64,000 nt of DNA from Bradyrhizobium sp. SSBR45G (GTDB lineage Bacteria > Pseudomonadota > Alphaproteobacteria > Rhizobiales > Xanthobacteraceae): positions 62,001 through 126,000 of the forward strand of contig NZ_BSCT01000002.1 in the NCBI RefSeq assembly GCF_030159255.1. The letters run 5' to 3'. Shown piece by piece: positions 51,675 to 59,892 of this stretch (positions are counted from its first letter, which is position 1; each line of letters opens with the position of its first letter). Under the pieces are notes generated by a model. That model searched no databases. It worked only from the letters and a program-made list of their open reading frames with translations, and had not been told where the DNA came from. The position numbers and the translations under genes are program-made.

Positions 51675-52984
51675 TCCGGCCGACGCTCCGTGCGGTGCTG
51701 CTGTTCGCCGCGACGGTTCCGGCGACGCTCGTCGTGCTGGTGCTGCGGCCGGAGCTCTGGCCTGTCGCGATCGATCTCGGCCTGTTCGTGCTCGCGCTGA
51801 TCGGCATCGACGCCTTGCTCTGCACCGGTTTCCGCAATCTCGACGTTGCCTACGATACGCCCGCCCGTCTGTTCGTCGGCAACGAGGCCGCGCTACGGCT
51901 CACGATCACGCCTCGGACCGGCGCGCGCGCGGTCACGTTCGAGGCGCTGCTGGAGCAGCGGGGCGAGCTCGCGCCTCCGGCGCTCAGGCGTCTGACCGGC
52001 ACGCCGCAGCAGCCGGCGTCCGGCCTGCTGCCGATCGTGCCAAGGCGCCGCGGCCGGATCTACCTCGATGCGATCTGGCTGCGCTGGCGGGGGCCGTTGG
52101 CACTGGCCGAGCGGATGCAGCGCATTCCGCTCGATGCGACCATCGACGTGCTGCCCGACGTGCGCGGAATCTCGTCCGCAGCGGTGCAGTTCTTCAGCCG
52201 CGATGCCATCGAGGGAGTGAAGGTCCAGCAGCAGCGCGGGGAGGGCACGGAATTCGAGTCGCTGCGCGACCATGCTGCGGGGCTCGACAATCGCTTCATC
52301 GACTGGAAGCGTTCCGCCAAGCATCTCAAGCTGCTGTCGAAGGAGTTCAGCGTCGAGCGCAATCACCAGATCGTGCTGGCCTTCGACACCGGGCATCTGA
52401 TGGCGGAGCCGATCGACGGCCTGCCGCGGCTCGATCATGCGATCCATGCCGGATTGCTGCTCGGATGGATCTCGCTACGCAACGGCGATTATGTCGGAAG
52501 CTTCGGTTTCGATGCCAAGGTCCGCCAGTTCCTGCAGCCCTCGCGTGGCATGCCGTATTTCGTCAAGCTGCAGAGCGGCTCGAGCCAGCTCGCCTATCAC
52601 ACCGAGGAGACCAACTTCACGCTCGGCCTGGCCGAGCTCAATTTCCGGCTGAAGCGCCGCGCCCTGGTGGTGATGTTCACCGAGTTCATCGACACGACGA
52701 CCGCCGGGCTGCTGCTCGAAAGCGTGCATCGGATGGCAAACCGCCACGCCGTCATCTTCGTCACCCTGCGGGATCCGTTGCTGCCCAATCTGGTCGATGC
52801 GCAGCCCGCACAGTTTCGCGACGTCGCCGAGGCCGTGGTGGCGCACGATCTGTTGCGCGACCGTGCCGTCGTGCTCGAACGGCTGAGCCGGATGGGCGTG
52901 CACTGCCTGGAGGTGCCGCCGCGCGGCCTCGCGGTCGGCCTGATCAACCGCTATCTCACGATCAAGAAGAGGGGGCTGCTATAG
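51671..52984 (+). CDS. DUF58 domain-containing protein
   Basis: 437 residues. Two membrane helices start the protein ([38 protein letters not shown]). The VWA-like DUF58 core has [20 protein letters not shown], the family signature, then [14 protein letters not shown] with a MIDAS-like Asp. Its stop TAG lies within ATAG at 52981-52984, where the next gene seems to begin. The reading frame ends after a G5 run (AAGAGGGGGCTGCTATAG), discussed in the findings as a possible frameshift site. Confidence 0.93.
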
Positions 52985-54039
52985 AGACGATCGCACCAGC
53001 CGAGGCAGCGCCGGCGGCGTCCGGTCCGAAGATCACGCTGCGCAGCGCCGAATTCCGCAATAGCCGCGAGCCGGCGTGGCGGACGCTGGAGGACCTGATC
53101 TCGCGCGTCGAGGGCAAGGGCATCACGCAGCTGTCGGCGGAGGAGCTGCAAAGCCTGCCGCTGCTCTATCGCGCAACCGCGTCGTCGCTGTCCGTCGCGC
53201 GCTCCATCGCGCTCGACCGCAACCTGATCCTCTATCTCGAGAACCTGGTGCTGCGGGCGTTCTTCGTCGTCTACGGGCCGCGGGTCGGGATCATGGAGGC
53301 GCTCGGACAGTTTCTGCGCAAGGGGTTTCCGCAAGCCGTGCGCGGCGCCGTCTGGCACCTCGTACTCGCCGCGGCCACCATCGCCGCCGGGATCGTCGTC
53401 GGCATCGTGCTCGTGGAGTCGAACGAGGCCTGGTTCAGCGCCGTGGTGCCGGAAGGGCTTGCCGGCGGGCGCGGGCCGGCCAGCACCGCAGCCGACCTGC
53501 GCGACAAGGAGATCTTCGCGCCCTGGCCCGGGTTCATCGACTCGTTCGTGGTGTCTGCCAACGCGCTGTTCCGGCACAACGCCACCATCGGCATCATGAT
53601 CTTCGGGCTCGGCATCGCCGGCGGCGTGCCGACCTTGCTGCTGCTGGGCTATCAGGGGCTGGTGATCGGAGCGTTCCTGGCGCTGCATTCCGAGCGCGGG
53701 CTGCTGCTGGACTTCATCGGCTGGATCTCGATTCACGGCGTCACCGAGATCGGATCGCTGGTCGTGTGCGGCGCCGGCGGCCTCGTCATCGCCGAGAAGA
53801 TTCTGTTTCCCGGCCGCTATGCGCGCCTCGCCAATCTGGCACGGCACGGCACGCTTGCGGCGGCGCTGGCCGGCGGCGCGGTGCTGATGCTGTTCGTCGC
53901 CGGCATCATCGAAGGTGGCCTGCGGCAGCTGGTCGGCAGCACGCCGGCGCGTCTCGCCATCGGGTTTCTGACCGGCGCGTTCTGGATGGCCTACTTCCTG
54001 TCGAACCGCGAGAGCACGGGCCATGGCCCAGCGACTTGA
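52981..54039 (+). CDS. Stage II sporulation protein M (SpoIIM/DUF95) family membrane protein
   Basis: About 352 residues from residue 52981. Six or so membrane helices follow a 110-residue soluble N-terminus. LRKGFPQAVRGAVWHLVLAA and the loop FRHNATIGIMIFGLGIAGG, then GYQGLVIGAFLALHSERG with the conserved ISIHGVTEIGS are SpoIIM signatures. No ATG, GTG or TTG occurs in frame between the DUF58 end and about 53238, well inside the protein. The start is probably ATA (52981), with AAGAGGGGG upstream and an ATAG overlap with the DUF58 stop. A -1 frameshift fusion from DUF58 is the alternative. Confidence 0.82.
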   Translation: METIAPAEAAPAASGPKITLRSAEFRNSREPAWRTLEDLISRVEGKGITQLSAEELQSLPLLYRATASSLSVARSIALDRNLILYLENLVLRAFFVVYGPRVGIMEALGQFLRKGFPQAVRGAVWHLVLAAATIAAGIVVGIVLVESNEAWFSAVVPEGLAGGRGPASTAADLRDKEIFAPWPGFIDSFVVSANALFRHNATIGIMIFGLGIAGGVPTLLLLGYQGLVIGAFLALHSERGLLLDFIGWISIHGVTEIGSLVVCGAGGLVIAEKILFPGRYARLANLARHGTLAAALAGGAVLMLFVAGIIEGGLRQLVGSTPARLAIGFLTGAFWMAYFLSNRESTGHGPAT

Positions 54040-54928
54040 CCGCATCAACACCTTCCTCGAGGGCGCCTCACGCAGCCGCCGCGAGCTCGTCAGCCCCGAG
54101 GGCATCGTTCTGGAGGTCGAGGTCGCCAATCACGGCGAACGGCTGATCGCATTCATCATCGATTTCGTCTTCTGGATGGTGGCGACGGGCCTGCTGTATC
54201 TCATGCTGGGGCTGCTGATGGTCGAGCGCCTGAGCGGCGCGGTCGCGACGACGGTCGTGCTCTTCATCGCCTTCCTGCTGCGAAACCTGTATTTCATCCA
54301 TTTCGAGCTGGCCTCGCAGGGCTCGACGCCGGGCAAGCGGATCACCCATCTGCGGGTGATCGACCGCGGCGGCGGCCCGCTGCTCCCGGGCGCGATCGTC
54401 GCGCGAAACCTGACCCGGGAGGTCGAGATATTCCTGCCGCTCGGCCTGTTTTTCTCCCAGCCGGCCGCCTCGGCCGGCGCCTATTTCTGGTACTCCGCGG
54501 CCTGCCTCGGCTGGGTCCTCCTGATCGCGGCGCTGCCCTTCTTCAATCGCGATCATCTGCGGGCCGGCGATCTGATCGCCGGCACCATGGTGATCTCGGT
54601 GCCGCGCCGCCAGCTTCTCGCGGAGCTGGTCGCGACGGAGGCGGCCTACGCGTTCAGCCGAAGCCAGCTCGAGGTCTACGGCGCGTTCGAGCTGCAGGTG
54701 CTGGAAGAACTGCTGCGCCGTCCGATGTCGCTCGACACGTCACAGGTGCAGCAGCAGGTCTGTCGCAAGATCTGCAGCAAGATCGGCTGGACCGAGCCGG
54801 TGCCGGCGGAGAAGACGGCCGAATTCCTGCAGGCGTTCTATACCGCCGAACGCGCCCATCTGGAGCGCGAGCAGCTGTTCGGACGCTTTCGCGCCGACAA
54901 GTCCGAATTGCCCGCCGCGCGACGATAG
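54023..54928 (+). CDS. RDD-family membrane protein with long C-terminal extension
   Basis: 301 residues. The RDD domain begins HGERLIAFIIDFVFWMVATG, with the Arg and Asp, and ends with NRDHLRAGDLIAGTMVI. Four or so membrane helices are visible. Residues 200-300 are a soluble helical extension (YAFSRSQLEVYGAFELQVLE, PAEKTAEFLQAFYTAE). It overlaps SpoIIM by 17 bp. RDD genes are regular members of MoxR-DUF58-SpoIIM clusters. It ends the six-gene plus-strand unit. Confidence 0.88.
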   Translation: MAQRLDRINTFLEGASRSRRELVSPEGIVLEVEVANHGERLIAFIIDFVFWMVATGLLYLMLGLLMVERLSGAVATTVVLFIAFLLRNLYFIHFELASQGSTPGKRITHLRVIDRGGGPLLPGAIVARNLTREVEIFLPLGLFFSQPAASAGAYFWYSAACLGWVLLIAALPFFNRDHLRAGDLIAGTMVISVPRRQLLAELVATEAAYAFSRSQLEVYGAFELQVLEELLRRPMSLDTSQVQQQVCRKICSKIGWTEPVPAEKTAEFLQAFYTAERAHLEREQLFGRFRADKSELPAARR

Positions 54929-54960
54929 CCGCACGGCTTGGGACGGAGGAGGTCGGTGCC

Positions 54961-55701
54961 TCAGTCGAAGATGAGGGCCAGACTGTCGACGTCGATGCCT
55001 TCCTTCGCCACGCGCAGGTCGTGATAGACGACTGCCGCCAGCACCGCGCCGAACGCGGTCGTCACCACCTGCCAGGCGAAATAGAGCAGCCCGCCCCACA
55101 GCGTGATGCCGCCGAACCAGCCGAACAGGATCAGGACGATGAGGGATACCACGGACACCAGCAGGATCAGACCGAAGATCTGCCAGCGATAGCCCTTCGT
55201 CAGGTCGGAGCTTCGGTTGATGCTGTCGAACACGGCCGCCTTCTCGATCACGCAGGCGGGAACGGCGACGTAGAGCGCGCAGTAGACCATCGCGCCGGGG
55301 ATCAGGAAGAACAAGGATGCGAGCCCGATCCCCAGCGCCGACAACAGCGCCACGCCGATCACCGGAAGGCATCGTCCGAGACCTGCGCTCAGGGATTGGA
55401 CGATGTTGACGGGCTTGCCTGCCATCCGCTGATAGGCCGCATAGAGCGTCATCGCCTGGGCCACGATCCCCAGCACGAAAGTCAAAATTCCGGCCAGCCC
55501 TCCCAGCGCGCCGGCGCGGGCGGGCGCAGGCCCGATGGACGCAAAGATCTTGATCGCGAGCAGGGGCGTGAGCGGAATCAGCGCGAGCAGGAGAAAGCTC
55601 CCTGGGCTGCCGCCGAGGACCGAGAAGGTCTTGCTCAGCGCGGAGCCGACCCGAAACGGGGCGCCGATCGTACTTGCCTCGTTGATAGAAACGTCGCTCA
55701 T
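54961..55701 (-). CDS. Hypothetical multi-helix membrane protein
   Basis: 246 residues with five or six membrane helices (ALSKTFSVLGGSPGSFLLLA, GILTFVLGIVAQAMTLYAAY, LPVIGVALLSALGIGLASLF and others). An N-terminal soluble stretch starts MSDVSINEASTIGAPF. TKGYRWQIFGLILLVSVVSL and FDSINRSSDLTKG resemble glycerophosphoryl-diester phosphodiesterase membrane-domain or YciC-like proteins. The ATG has GAGGGGGAA upstream. It converges on the six-gene cluster, 33 bp away. No specific function is known to me. Confidence 0.78.
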   Translation of the reverse strand: MSDVSINEASTIGAPFRVGSALSKTFSVLGGSPGSFLLLALIPLTPLLAIKIFASIGPAPARAGALGGLAGILTFVLGIVAQAMTLYAAYQRMAGKPVNIVQSLSAGLGRCLPVIGVALLSALGIGLASLFFLIPGAMVYCALYVAVPACVIEKAAVFDSINRSSDLTKGYRWQIFGLILLVSVVSLIVLILFGWFGGITLWGGLLYFAWQVVTTAFGAVLAAVVYHDLRVAKEGIDVDSLALIFD

Positions 55702-56042
55702 CCATTCCCCCTCATTAGTTCCTGAATTCTGACATGGTGGGCCGCTGGTTTGCAAATTGGATTTCGAATTCTCGGCATCGTTTCGCGGCACTTCCGCAAG
55801 CAGCCGGAGGCCGACCGTCGTGCTCGATTGTGAATTTTCGGAATGCAACCTAAAAGCCTTCGGCGTCCGCCGCCGCTGCGATCTCTTCGCAGTCACCCTG
55901 AACTGGCGTGAGCCGGCGATTGCATCGCAACGTCGGCTTTTCAACGCGCCGGCTGCCGCCTAAACTCCGTGCCCGGGCTTCCGGCGCTCGTTCAGTGACG
56001 GAGCTCGCTTTTTTATATCCGACGAATGATTCGAGTTCCCCC
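55702..56042. other. 341-bp intergenic region
   Basis: No gene is seen. It holds the promoter regions of two divergent genes. The middle (AATTGGATTTCGAATTCTCG near 55756) is AT-richer than the surroundings. No palindrome longer than 10 bp stands out. Confidence 0.4.
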
Positions 56043-56918
56043 ATGGACGCCGCCGTGACCGACACCTCCTTCGGCCATTTCGAGAATGCCGAGCAGATCG
56101 CCTTCTGGAACGGCGCCGGAGGTGAGCGCTGGGTGGCGCGCCGCGCCGAAATCGACGCGATGCTGGTGCCGGTGCAGGAGGCGCTGCTGGAGCGGGCGGC
56201 GATCCAGACGGGCGAGCGGGTGCTCGACATCGGCTGCGGCTGTGGTGCGACCATGATCGCGGCGGCCGAGAAGGTCGGCGCGGCCGGCCATGTGCTCGGC
56301 CTCGACGTCTCCGCCGCCATGCTGACCGCGGCCCATGAACTTGCGCCCGCCGACGCTCCCGTCAGTTTCGTGCAGGGCGATGCCATGGTGCATCACTTCA
56401 AGGCCGCGAGCGCCGACCTCGTGCTCTCGCGGCTCGGCGTGATGTACTTCGCCAATCCCGTGCGCGCCGTGCTCAACATCCGCAACGCACTGCGCTCGGA
56501 AGGCCGCGTCGCCTTCGCCTGCTGGGGCGAGCTGCGCGACAATCCCTGGGCGCTGGAGCCGCTGCAGGCGGCCTATGATCACGTGCCGAAGCTGCCGGGC
56601 TTGCGGCCGCATGCGCCGGACGATTTCGCGTTCGGAGCCGCCGAGTGGATCGAGAAGGTGCTGACCGACGCCGGTCTGCGCCGGGTCCGGCTGGAGCGCT
56701 GCGACGTCGCGCTCGATCTCGCCGCCGGTGCGGGCCTCGAAGGCGCGGTGCAGACGGCGCTCGCGATCGGACCGGCCGGCCGTGCCGTCGCCGGGCAGCC
56801 GTCCGAGGCGGCGGCAGCGGCCACGGCCGCCGTCGGCAAAGCGCTCGCGCGGTACGCCAAGGGGCAGGGCGTCATGGTGCCCGCTGCGTTCTGGATCGTG
56901 ACGGCGGTCGATCCGTAG
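56043..56918 (+). CDS. Class I SAM-dependent methyltransferase
   Basis: 291 residues. Motif I is VLDIGCGCGATMIAAAEKVG, motif II GLDVSAAMLTAAHE, then VQGDAMVHHFKAASADLVLS (acidic loop and motif IV) and FWACWGE-like VAFACWGELRDNPWALEPL. It belongs to the UbiE/Methyltransf_11 group, soluble. The ATG giving MDAAVTDTSFGHFEN is the best start because NAEQIAFWNGAGG, a common family block, follows within 30 residues. The substrate is unknown; no pathway genes flank it. Confidence 0.85.
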   Translation: MDAAVTDTSFGHFENAEQIAFWNGAGGERWVARRAEIDAMLVPVQEALLERAAIQTGERVLDIGCGCGATMIAAAEKVGAAGHVLGLDVSAAMLTAAHELAPADAPVSFVQGDAMVHHFKAASADLVLSRLGVMYFANPVRAVLNIRNALRSEGRVAFACWGELRDNPWALEPLQAAYDHVPKLPGLRPHAPDDFAFGAAEWIEKVLTDAGLRRVRLERCDVALDLAAGAGLEGAVQTALAIGPAGRAVAGQPSEAAAAATAAVGKALARYAKGQGVMVPAAFWIVTAVDP

Positions 56919-57286
56919 CGGCCCCTCGCGGCCGATCGCCCTCGACCTGCTTAGTTCCGTTCGCGGAACTGTTCCAGAGATTGCCGTAGCCGGCAAGCCG
57001 CGCATTCGGACGCACTCGCTTCCGAAACCAATCGCGATCCGGGGCGTCGTGAGTTCGCTCGCGCGCAGTTTTGAGAGGTTCCAGTTCCGTCCGGGAACCC
57101 ATCGCGCCCCCTCGTCGTTGACGCTGCAATCGCCGCCGGGGGCTTGCACCCTGGCATTGAACCTTTGCCCTGATGCGCGCACCAACCTGATGTTCTCGGC
57201 TCCGCTCGCGAGCCGATTTTTCAGGAATTTTTGGACCAGCGTCGGGGTTTGTCTCGATGCAGCTTTTGTCGTTGAAGGAGGCGCGT
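56919..57286. other. 368-bp intergenic region with hairpin and EcfG-like promoter
   Basis: AGTTCCG-TTCG-CGGAACT at 56953-56970 is a 7-bp stem with the very stable UUCG loop, 35 bp after the methyltransferase stop codon, so it may end that transcript. An EcfG-like promoter lies at 57092-57117. The small gene at 57287 follows. Nothing else was found. Confidence 0.55.
57092..57117 (+). promoter_or_regulatory. EcfG-like general-stress promoter
   Basis: GGAAC (57092-57096), 17 bp, CGTT (57114-57117). This is the exact consensus of the alphaproteobacterial general-stress sigma factor EcfG. It lies about 170 bp upstream of the 35-residue peptide gene on the same strand. An exact match can occur by chance, but orientation and location fit. 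Confidence 0.6.
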
Positions 57287-57394
57287 ATGGTCCTCAAGAC
57301 TTTGAAAGTCTCATTATCCGTCTTTGCCGCTGCAACTTCGGTCATTTCGCTGTTCGCAATGAGCTGGGTCGGGCTGGCGCTGCTGGGCTATTAG
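57287..57394 (+). CDS. Small 35-residue membrane peptide
   Basis: MVLKTLKVSLSVFAAATSVI then SLFAMSWVGLALLGY, read directly from 57287 to the TAG at 57392. AAGGAGG stands six bases upstream, one of the best Shine-Dalgarno sequences in the window. The peptide has a basic start and a single 26-residue hydrophobic helix, typical of small stress-induced membrane proteins. An EcfG-like promoter lies upstream. No homologue is known to me; a role in envelope stress is inferred. Confidence 0.7.
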   Translation: MVLKTLKVSLSVFAAATSVISLFAMSWVGLALLGY

Positions 57395-57617
57395 TTCTGG
57401 GATGGAGCCTGCGTCATTTGCATGATGGCGTGCACAACTGGGCGTGGCGCGTTGGACCGGTGGGTCGTGGTGCGCTGACGCCGCGCATTCGTCCAGCGGT
57501 TGCAGGAGCTTGGTGATTCGGATGGCAAAGAGGCCATCCGCCATCGCGGGGGTTCCGGCTGGTGTTTGATGATCGCCTGATTATCCTGCCCTCGCTTGGA
57601 TTGACCAGGAGTGATTC

Positions 57618-58142
57618 GTGCTGGCGTTGCGGTTCATCGCCGTCGTGGTGTGGGTGTGTTGCATCGGCTGCGGGAGTGCGTATGCGCGGCTCGATCCCCG
57701 CGAGTCCTCCGACTTCATCCGCAGCGATGGACTGGAATGGACCTCGGACGCGCAGCGGCCGGCCGATCTGGCCCGCGTCGAATTGAAAAAGATGGCTGCG
57801 GAGAACCTGGATCGCGCCGCGCAGCGCGGCCACAAGACCGAGCCGGCGCAATCGGCGCCGCCGGCCGCCGCGGAACCGACGGCCAGCAGCAGCTATCTCG
57901 TGGTGATCTCGGTCCAGACCAGCGAAGCCGAGGCCATCGCGTCGTTCAAGGCGTTGCAGGTCAAGTACGCGGCAGTGCTTCGCCAATATCAGCCGATCAT
58001 CAAGCGGCAGGACCTGGGCCAGAAGGGCGGTGTCAGGTACCGCGCCGCCTTCGGCCCCTTCGCAACGAAGGAAGAGGCCAGCGCGACCTGCGCATCGCTC
58101 AAGCGCGCCGGCGGGCAGTGTTTCCCGTTCCGCTATCCGTAG
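57618..58142 (+). CDS. Secreted SPOR-like domain protein
   Basis: 174 residues, starting GTG with CAGGAGTGATTC upstream. The signal peptide MLALRFIAVVVWVCCIGCGS ends near ARL; a lipobox is not clear. A linker (AQSAPPAAAEPTASSS) leads to a C-terminal SPOR-like repeat: YLVVISVQTSEAEAIASFKA and YRAAFGPFATKEEASATCAS. SPOR domains bind denuded peptidoglycan. Its place after the stress peptide may be coincidental. Confidence 0.75.
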   Translation: MLALRFIAVVVWVCCIGCGSAYARLDPRESSDFIRSDGLEWTSDAQRPADLARVELKKMAAENLDRAAQRGHKTEPAQSAPPAAAEPTASSSYLVVISVQTSEAEAIASFKALQVKYAAVLRQYQPIIKRQDLGQKGGVRYRAAFGPFATKEEASATCASLKRAGGQCFPFRYP

Positions 58143-58220
58143 CGCGGCGGGTCGAACCGGTTGACCATTCAGAGGCAGCGACGCTGTATCGCTGCCAACT
58201 GAATGCGGCTTGCCGCTGGC

Positions 58221-59780
58221 TCAGGCGAACGCCTTCTCCACCGTTTCGATCAGCACCCGGAACGACTTGTCGTGGCGGGTGATGGGCGGAATGGCACGGG
58301 TGATGCCCAGCAGCTGATAGACCGCCATCTGCGCGGCGCGCACCGAATATTCCACCGTGAACACCACGTCGTCGGGGATCTCGACGAACTGGCTGACGAA
58401 GGCGAGATTCTTGGAGTTCGCGGGCACCGGCAGCGGCCGATCGGTCCTGTTGCGCGGCATGAACATGCTGGTGATGTAGGGCAGCCGGCAGGGCACGCAG
58501 GTCGCGCTGTCGAACACCGAGAGCTCGAAATTGAGGTGGCCGCACAGCTCCTTGAGAATCTCGGCGCCGCCGCAATCGGCCATCGCCTTGGGCACGAAAT
58601 TGCCGATGCGGTCGGGATGCAGCGCATAGCCCCAGAACACCTGAACGTCGCGGGGCTGACCGACGAAATGCGGCTGGTGATACAGCACGATCGACATCAG
58701 CCAGTTCGAGTCGGTGAAGGTGACGAGGCCGCCGGTGCCGGCCGCGTTGCCGGTGAACGCTTCCATCGCATCGAAGAAGCGCGGATTGCGGCAGGTGACC
58801 GTGAACGACTCCCAGCAGGATTCCGGGATCGATAAGTTGAACGAGGCGGGATTGCCGAACTCGGGACGGCCTTGCGCGATCTTCTCCCACAGCGTCCACC
58901 CCTTGCTCTCATGCCGCGTCAGGCGTGGCGGCGGCGCATATTGCGAGCCGAGGCTGGTGGCATCCGTCATCGAGCCGTTCTGGAAGAAGACGAGATCGTC
59001 GGCCGACAGGGTGATCACCTCCGCGCGGCCGTTGCGGTCGAGCGTCAGCTGCTTGACGACATGCTTGCCGGATTCGGTCGCGATCGCGATGTCGGTGACG
59101 TCGACGTCGCCGTCGAAATTGACGCCATGGCCTTCCAGCCATTTCATCAGCGGCACCACGATCGCATCGTACTGATTGAACACGGTGCGCTTGACGCCGG
59201 CGAGCGTCTCGATGCGCGGAAACTCGTTCATGAAGCGGTGCAGATAGCGCTTGAACTCGACCGCGCTGTGCCAGGGCTGGAAGGCGAAGGTCGTCTGCCA
59301 CATGAACAAGAAGTTCGTGCTGAAGAACGGTGGCGACAGCCAGTCGGTGATGCGGGAATTGCCGAGCTTGTCCTCGGGCGTCTCGGTCAGCCTGACCAGC
59401 TCGAGCCGGTCCTGCATCGAGAAGCCCATGGTCGAGACGTCGACCTTGTGCCGGTTGCGGTCGACGAGGCGGGCCTGCGAATGCGGGACATGCGACTTGT
59501 TGAAGGTGATCGTCTCGTCGCGGACGGTGCGTTTGGGATCGCTGCCCCCTGGGATGGTCGACAGCAGGTCCCACGTGCACTCATAGTGATCGGTGGTCAG
59601 CATGCGTCCGCCGCGCAGCGAGAACGAGCCGTCGGGCAATTGCGTGCCGTCGAGGCTGCCGCCGAACGACGTCTGCTTTTCAAAAATGGTGATGTCGCGC
59701 CCCGCGACGCCGCCGTCGCGGATCAGGAATGCCGCGCCAGCCAGCGCGCCGATGCCGCTGCCGATGAAATACGCTCTCAT
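58221..59780 (-). CDS. ohyA: Oleate hydratase, paralogue 1
   Basis: 519 residues. It adds water to the cis-9 double bond of oleic acid, giving 10-hydroxystearate. The FAD motif is FIGSGIGALAGAAFLIRDG, with IFEKQTSFGGSLDG after it. SLRGGRML at residues 55-61 carries Met where many oleate hydratases have the catalytic Glu (GGRE). VDVSTMGFSMQDR and FTVTCRNPRFFDAME are strong family blocks. It is one of two tandem paralogues; the other lies 112 bp upstream on the same strand. A perfect 10-bp hairpin lies just before its ATG. Confidence 0.93.
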   Translation of the reverse strand: MRAYFIGSGIGALAGAAFLIRDGGVAGRDITIFEKQTSFGGSLDGTQLPDGSFSLRGGRMLTTDHYECTWDLLSTIPGGSDPKRTVRDETITFNKSHVPHSQARLVDRNRHKVDVSTMGFSMQDRLELVRLTETPEDKLGNSRITDWLSPPFFSTNFLFMWQTTFAFQPWHSAVEFKRYLHRFMNEFPRIETLAGVKRTVFNQYDAIVVPLMKWLEGHGVNFDGDVDVTDIAIATESGKHVVKQLTLDRNGRAEVITLSADDLVFFQNGSMTDATSLGSQYAPPPRLTRHESKGWTLWEKIAQGRPEFGNPASFNLSIPESCWESFTVTCRNPRFFDAMEAFTGNAAGTGGLVTFTDSNWLMSIVLYHQPHFVGQPRDVQVFWGYALHPDRIGNFVPKAMADCGGAEILKELCGHLNFELSVFDSATCVPCRLPYITSMFMPRNRTDRPLPVPANSKNLAFVSQFVEIPDDVVFTVEYSVRAAQMAVYQLLGITRAIPPITRHDKSFRVLIETVEKAFA

Positions 59781-59789
59781 GATGATTCA

Positions 59790-59814
59790 CCCGGATCGTC
59801 TGTTACGATCCGGG
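59790..59814. promoter_or_regulatory. Hairpin just upstream of ohyA paralogue 1
   Basis: CCCGGATCGT, loop CTGTT, ACGATCCGGG, a perfect 10-bp stem, 9 bp before the ATG at 59780 (minus strand). It could end transcription from the upstream paralogue, act as an operator, or control ribosome access. No T-tract follows. Confidence 0.5.
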
Positions 59815-59892
59815 GCTTAGCGGCTGAGTGCAGGGGCGGAACTGATCCAGGTCAACTCGCGCAGGCACAGCGATCACGATCTCGCGCGTGCC

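Noticed and set aside
52465-52980. SpoIIM frame extended upstream into DUF58
   Set aside because: It overlaps the DUF58 core in another frame; the part before 52981 is not SpoIIM-like, except as a possible frameshift frame.
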